DNA of 47,637 bases from Chloroflexota bacterium (GTDB lineage Bacteria; Chloroflexota; Dehalococcoidia; UBA2979), in assembly GCA_947446155.1 (NCBI GenBank), contig CANFFZ010000003.1, positions 1 through 47,637 of the forward strand, read 5' to 3'. Below are positions 44,323 to 47,637 of the stretch, in pieces (position 1 is the first letter of the stretch; each line of letters opens with the position of its first letter). Made by a program: the position numbers and the translations under genes. The notes under the pieces were generated by a model, which saw only the letters and a program-made list of their open reading frames with translations, made no database searches and was not told where the DNA came from.

Positions 44323-45534
44323 GTGGCGTACTTCAACCCGATGCGCCCGTCTTACATCGCTGACCCGTACCCGGCGCTCGCGCGCCTGCGTGCAGAAGCC
44401 CCCGTCTTCTTCTCTGAGCCGCACGAGGCGTGGATCGTCACCTCGTACCCGGAGTGCCTCGCGATCCTCCATGACCAGGACACCTTCGCTTCCGACCCGG
44501 AGCGCTCAACGGGTCGCGTGGGCGAGCGGATTCGAGGCCAGCGCGCGAGCCAGTTGCTCGGCGACACACCGCGCATCGGCCAGAGTGACGCGCCAGTCCA
44601 CGGCCGCCTCCGGGGCACCGTCGCCACCGCCTTCACGCCTCGATACATCGAGGGCGTGCGCGTGTTCGTGGGCGATGAGGTCGAGGCGCTGCTGGATGCG
44701 CATCTGCGCTCTGGTGAGCCGTTCGATGCGCTCAACGACTTTGCGGCGCTGCTACCTCGTGCGGTGATCGGCGAGCAGGTCGGGGCACCCGAAGCTGACC
44801 GTGCGCAGGTCCTTGAGTGGGCGATGGCGCTGATGCAGACGGCCCACGTCGACCTCACGCCTGCACGTCGCGCCGAGGCCGAGGCCGCCCGCGACGGCCT
44901 GCTGGACTACCTCGGTCGTGTCGCACGAGGCGAGACCGGTGACTCCGACTCGCTCCTCACTCGCATAGCCCGTGCCGAAGGCGACCGCCTGACGACGGAG
45001 GAGCTGCTCGCGCTGACCATCGATGTGGCACTCGCCGGCAACGACACCACCGCGAACCTGATCGGGAACGGGGTGCTCGCGCTCGCCGCGAACCCTGAGG
45101 AGGAAACGCGCCTGCGTGCCTCCGAGGACTACAGCACCGCCGTTGACGAGATGTTGCGCCACGACCGGCCGCAGCAGGCGATCGCGCGCTTCACCACAGG
45201 TGCCTCGACACTAGGGGGACGTCGAGTCCCCGCCGGCGCGACCGTCCTCGCACATGTTGCCGCCGCCAACCGCGACCCGGCCGTCTTTCCCCACCCCGAT
45301 CGCTTCGACGTCGCCCGTCGCGGCGAACGGCACCTGTCGCTCGGCATGGGCGTCCACTACTGCGTCGGTGCACCTCTGGCGAAGATCGAGGCGGAGGCCG
45401 CCTTCCGAGCCCTGCTCGCGCGCCTCACCTCGATCCGTCTGGTGCCACGGGTGGTACTCCCACGCGGCCCGGACTGGATGCTGCGGAGTGCCGGCGCTGT
45501 GCCACTTCAGACGGGGGAACTGCTGAGGTCGTAA
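44323..45534 (+). CDS. Cytochrome P450 (second of three)
   Basis: A 403-residue P450 with full motifs: I-helix AGNDTTANLIGN, ExxR in DEMLRHDRP, and heme Cys347 in LGMGVHYCVGAPLAK. The opening FNPMRPSYIADPYPALARLRAEAPV is very close to the first P450, indicating duplication. It starts at GTG 44323, 11 bases after the first P450, so the two are co-transcribed. The substrate is unknown; a small hydrophobic compound is usual. No ferredoxin or reductase is adjacent; fdxA is about 23 kb away. Confidence 0.94.
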   Translation: MAYFNPMRPSYIADPYPALARLRAEAPVFFSEPHEAWIVTSYPECLAILHDQDTFASDPERSTGRVGERIRGQRASQLLGDTPRIGQSDAPVHGRLRGTVATAFTPRYIEGVRVFVGDEVEALLDAHLRSGEPFDALNDFAALLPRAVIGEQVGAPEADRAQVLEWAMALMQTAHVDLTPARRAEAEAARDGLLDYLGRVARGETGDSDSLLTRIARAEGDRLTTEELLALTIDVALAGNDTTANLIGNGVLALAANPEEETRLRASEDYSTAVDEMLRHDRPQQAIARFTTGASTLGGRRVPAGATVLAHVAAANRDPAVFPHPDRFDVARRGERHLSLGMGVHYCVGAPLAKIEAEAAFRALLARLTSIRLVPRVVLPRGPDWMLRSAGAVPLQTGELLRS

Positions 45535-45535
45535 G

Positions 45536-45541
45536 TAGACT
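45536..45541 (+). promoter_or_regulatory. -10 box of a likely leaderless DUF4258 mRNA
   Basis: TAGACT starts one base after the stop of the second P450 and is followed by exactly six bases and the DUF4258 ATG at 45548. The small gene pair thus has its own promoter inside the P450 run. Confidence 0.5.
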
Positions 45542-45547
45542 CGGCGG

Positions 45548-45799
45548 ATGGCGACGAACATCCATCCCCATGTAGCGGGCCGCCTGATCGAACGTGGGGC
45601 AACTACTGCGGATGTGATCGAGACCGTATCGAGGGGCGTCCGAATTCCCGCGAAACTCGGACGGGCCGGGTTCCGGCAGGACTTCGCCTTCGAAGGTCTC
45701 TGGCGCGGGCGTTACTACACCACGAAGCAGGTCGAGGCGTACGCTGTGATGGAAGACGGCGACTGGCTCGTGATCACGGTCATCGTGAAGTTCTTCTAG
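45548..45799 (+). CDS. DUF4258 family protein
   Basis: An 83-residue protein of the DUF4258 type. HVAGRLIERGATTADVIETVSRG forms the helical start, and the rest is a beta sheet ending ITVIVKFF. DUF4258 proteins often occur next to DUF2283 proteins, as here, and a toxin-antitoxin-like role has been suggested from gene context. The function is not established. DUF2283 follows after 12 bases. It appears leaderless. GC content is slightly lower than the flanking P450s. Confidence 0.78.
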   Translation: MATNIHPHVAGRLIERGATTADVIETVSRGVRIPAKLGRAGFRQDFAFEGLWRGRYYTTKQVEAYAVMEDGDWLVITVIVKFF

Positions 45800-45811
45800 G
45801 AGGGAGGCGGT

Positions 45812-46060
45812 ATGGAAGTCACCTATGACCAGAAGGCGAATGTGGCCTATATCCGCCTCCGAGAGCAGGGTGCCGAGGTTGAGACGATCCGTGTGAGTGA
45901 TGAGCTCAACGTGGATATTGCTCCCGACGGCTCAGTCTACGGCATCGAGCTCCTGAACGCGAACGAGCAGATCGCAGTGCATGACGGTGCGCGCTTCACC
46001 CTTCGCGATGCGGTCACGGGGCAGCGAGTCGATGTGCCATTCCCGGGCGGCGCGGCCTAG
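45812..46060 (+). CDS. DUF2283 family protein
   Basis: An 82-residue DUF2283 protein. MEVTYDQKANVAYIRL is the family opening and VDIAPDGSVYGIELLNAN is the second conserved segment, so the protein consists of short beta strands. It partners DUF4258 in many genomes. An AGGAGGGAGG ribosome site lies just before the ATG, unlike its leaderless neighbour, so it would be translated conventionally from the shared mRNA. The third P450 follows after 34 bases with its own -10 box. Confidence 0.82.
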   Translation: MEVTYDQKANVAYIRLREQGAEVETIRVSDELNVDIAPDGSVYGIELLNANEQIAVHDGARFTLRDAVTGQRVDVPFPGGAA

Positions 46061-46082
46061 GCCGTCGAGCCGCATCCTGCGG

Positions 46083-46088
46083 TAGTGT
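46083..46088 (+). promoter_or_regulatory. -10 box of the likely leaderless third P450 gene
   Basis: TAGTGT is followed by exactly six bases and the ATG at 46095. A second, out-of-frame ATG at 46091 falls within those six bases. Confidence 0.45.
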
Positions 46089-46094
46089 GGATGC

Positions 46095-47309
46095 ATGGCC
46101 GCAGGCGTCCTCTTCAATCCTTTCGTCCCGTCCTTCCGCGCTAACCCGTACCTCCAACTCGGGCGGCTGCGCGAGGGCGATCCGGTCCACCGCAGCGAGG
46201 CGCTGCAGGCCTGGGTACTGACCCGCTACGACGACTGCCTGCGCGTGATGCGCGACGCCGAGACATTCTCCTCGGACGTGATGCAGGCCGGCGGCTCGCT
46301 GGCGACGGCGCTGCGCGAGCAGCGGCGCGAGACGCCCCTCGGTGAGACACGCACCGTCCTTGGCTCTGATCCCCCGACGCACACGCGGCTGCGCAGCATC
46401 GTGAACCGTGCGTTCACGCCGCGGCGGGCGGCCGCGCTCCGCCCCCACATCGAGGACGTGACGGCCAGCCTCCTCGCTCAGGCGCCGGACGAGGGCGATT
46501 GGGACCTGATGCGGGGCCTCGCGCAGCCACTGCCGGTGATCGTGATCGCCGAACTGCTCGGCGTACCGGCTGAGGATCGCGACCGCTTCCGCACATGGTC
46601 GCAGGCACTCGCGGCGACCACGAACCTGCTCCAGGATGCTGCCACCAGGAGCGGCGCGATTGCCGCGGCGATGGAACTGCGCGAGTACCTCGAAGCCGTG
46701 GTCGCGGAGCGAGTGGCGGCGCCTCAGGACGACCTCATCTCGGCGCTGCTCGAGGCGGAGTCCGAGGGCGCCCGGCTCACGCGGGAGGAAGTGCTCGCGT
46801 TCGCCATTCTGCTCCTCGTGGCCGGGAACGAGACCACGACGAACCTCATCGGCAACGGGACGCTGCTGCTCACCGAGCACCCGGAGGCACTCGCGGCGTT
46901 GCGCGTGGGTGCCGAGGGCATCCCGGCGGCAGTCGAGGAGATGCTGCGATACGACAGCCCGGTGCAGGGCCTCGCTCGCTTCGTCGCCCGGGACACCGAG
47001 GTCGGCGGTCAGGTGATCGCGAAGGGCGATGTCGTCCTCTGCATGCTGGGTGGCGCGAACCGCGATCCGAGGCAATTCACGGACGCCGACCTCTTCGATG
47101 TCGCACGCGCCGAGAACCGTCACCTCTCGTTCGGACAAGGGATCCACTTCTGCCTCGGCGCGCCACTGGCACGGCTCGAGGCGGACGTGGCTTTCCGAGC
47201 CTTGCTCGCGCGTTGGCCCTCGATGCGGCTGGCGGACGGCGGCCTGGAGCGCGGCGGGACGTTCCTGCTGCGCGGCCCCTCGCGCGTCACGCTCGCCGTT
47301 GGGCGCTAG
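46095..47309 (+). CDS. Cytochrome P450 (third of three)
   Basis: A 404-residue P450 with canonical motifs: I-helix VAGNETTTNLIGN, ExxR in EEMLRYDSP, and heme Cys353 in FGQGIHFCLGAPLARLE. It shares the opening FNPFVPSFRANPYLQLGRLREGDPV with the other two and belongs to the same subgroup. It has its own -10 box and is separated from the second P450 by the DUF4258-DUF2283 pair. Its stop codon shares CTAG with the convergent MFS gene. Substrate unknown. Confidence 0.95.
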   Translation: MAAGVLFNPFVPSFRANPYLQLGRLREGDPVHRSEALQAWVLTRYDDCLRVMRDAETFSSDVMQAGGSLATALREQRRETPLGETRTVLGSDPPTHTRLRSIVNRAFTPRRAAALRPHIEDVTASLLAQAPDEGDWDLMRGLAQPLPVIVIAELLGVPAEDRDRFRTWSQALAATTNLLQDAATRSGAIAAAMELREYLEAVVAERVAAPQDDLISALLEAESEGARLTREEVLAFAILLLVAGNETTTNLIGNGTLLLTEHPEALAALRVGAEGIPAAVEEMLRYDSPVQGLARFVARDTEVGGQVIAKGDVVLCMLGGANRDPRQFTDADLFDVARAENRHLSFGQGIHFCLGAPLARLEADVAFRALLARWPSMRLADGGLERGGTFLLRGPSRVTLAVGR

Positions 47310-47637
47310 GCGGCCGCCGGTGCGGAAGTCGCTCGCGCTCGCCTCGTAGAGCGGATCGCGAGGATGAGCGTGACGACGGTAGCGATCGCGCAGGCGACGC
47401 CCATCGGCCCGCTGGGCCCGTACATCTTGATGAATTTGCCGAGGATCAGCGCGGCGAACGGCTGGATCCCGCCAGCCATCGAGTAGAGCCCGAGCGCCCT
47501 CGCGCGATGTGCGGGGTCGGCGTTCAACTGGATCAGCGCCTGGTTCAGCGTGCTGAACACCGAATGGACGACACCTGCGAACACCAGGCAGACGAGCGCT
47601 GGCGTGAACGCCGTCATCTGCGCGAACACGCCGACCA
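47306..47637 (-). CDS. MFS-type transporter, partial (C-terminal part)
   Basis: A minus-strand reading frame that enters from beyond the window end. The visible 110 residues hold about three membrane helices (FTPALVCLVFAGVVHSVFSTLNQAL, then PFAALILGKFI and VACAIATVVTLILAI). Between them is a loop PAHRARALGLYSMAGGIQPF that resembles the RGRVMS-type motif of exporters such as the MFS protein at 17619-18998. The N-terminal part is missing. The stop shares CTAG with the third P450. Assignment to MFS is by similarity of this region only. Confidence 0.6.
   Translation of the reverse strand, partial: VGVFAQMTAFTPALVCLVFAGVVHSVFSTLNQALIQLNADPAHRARALGLYSMAGGIQPFAALILGKFIKMYGPSGPMGVACAIATVVTLILAIRSTRRARATSAPAAA

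Overview
The window is GC-rich (mostly about 65-72 percent by eye) and densely packed, with many 1-4 base overlaps between neighbouring genes. It looks like a chromosomal segment of an aerobic bacterium of the phylum Chloroflexota, possibly Dehalococcoidia-like. Pointers are F420 biosynthesis genes, a YqhQ-type DUF1385 gene beside the L31/L27/L21 genes, tandem FmdB zinc ribbons, an IPT/TIG protein with a C-terminal module I associate with Chloroflexota surface proteins, and the gene order. The phylum is inferred; there is no rRNA here.

Layout. (1) 150-3045, plus: hisH-hisA-hisF and a HAD hydrolase broken by an in-frame TAG. (2) 3032-5239, minus: cofD-cofC and a nitroreductase that may be the detached reductase domain of FbiB (F420). 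(3) 5318-7118, minus: DUF1385 protein, then rplU-rpmA-rpmE with a clear promoter and terminator. (4) 7275-10829: DedA protein, thioesterase, ftsH, tautomerase. (5) 10940-14656: rnhB-yraN, two FmdB proteins, an HD-GYP protein, and a convergent PII-like (DUF970/YaaQ) gene with a 42-residue membrane peptide. (6) 14850-19586: glyS, an SbcD-like phosphoesterase, GNAT, MFS, VOC. (7) 19665-26856: fdxA, an unknown gene, a lower-GC HEPN gene, uvrA with a LexA-like box, a frameshifted winged-helix regulator, UspA with an in-frame TAG, and a secreted protein. (8) 26940-32920: cobQ, a 5'-truncated CopD-cytochrome c fusion abutting tRNA-Gly(UCC), two hot-dog hydratase genes, and a scar in which a broken IS3-type orfA is joined to a broken TIG protein. 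(9) 32925-41286: a large FAD/Fe-S oxidoreductase, an ECF42-type sigma factor with its DGPF/YCII partner (in-frame TAA), and a TetR-RND pump operon with an operator-like palindrome. (10) 41578-47637: AarF/UbiB kinase, three cytochrome P450s with a DUF4258-DUF2283 pair between the second and third, and an MFS gene running off the end.

Two patterns cut across the genes. First, seven genes have a TANNNT -10 box exactly six bases before the start codon, the signature of leaderless mRNAs. Second, at least seven genes or gene pairs carry one-base lesions: three nonsense codons, three homopolymer-type frameshifts, and one substitution that appears to have removed the stop codons of two convergent genes at once. 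Whether these are sequence errors or real decay decides how much of the window is functional. I did not see a CRISPR array, an intact insertion sequence, a phage or a clear new multi-gene defence system. The closest candidates are the HEPN gene pair behind uvrA and the DUF4258-DUF2283 pair inside the P450 cluster.
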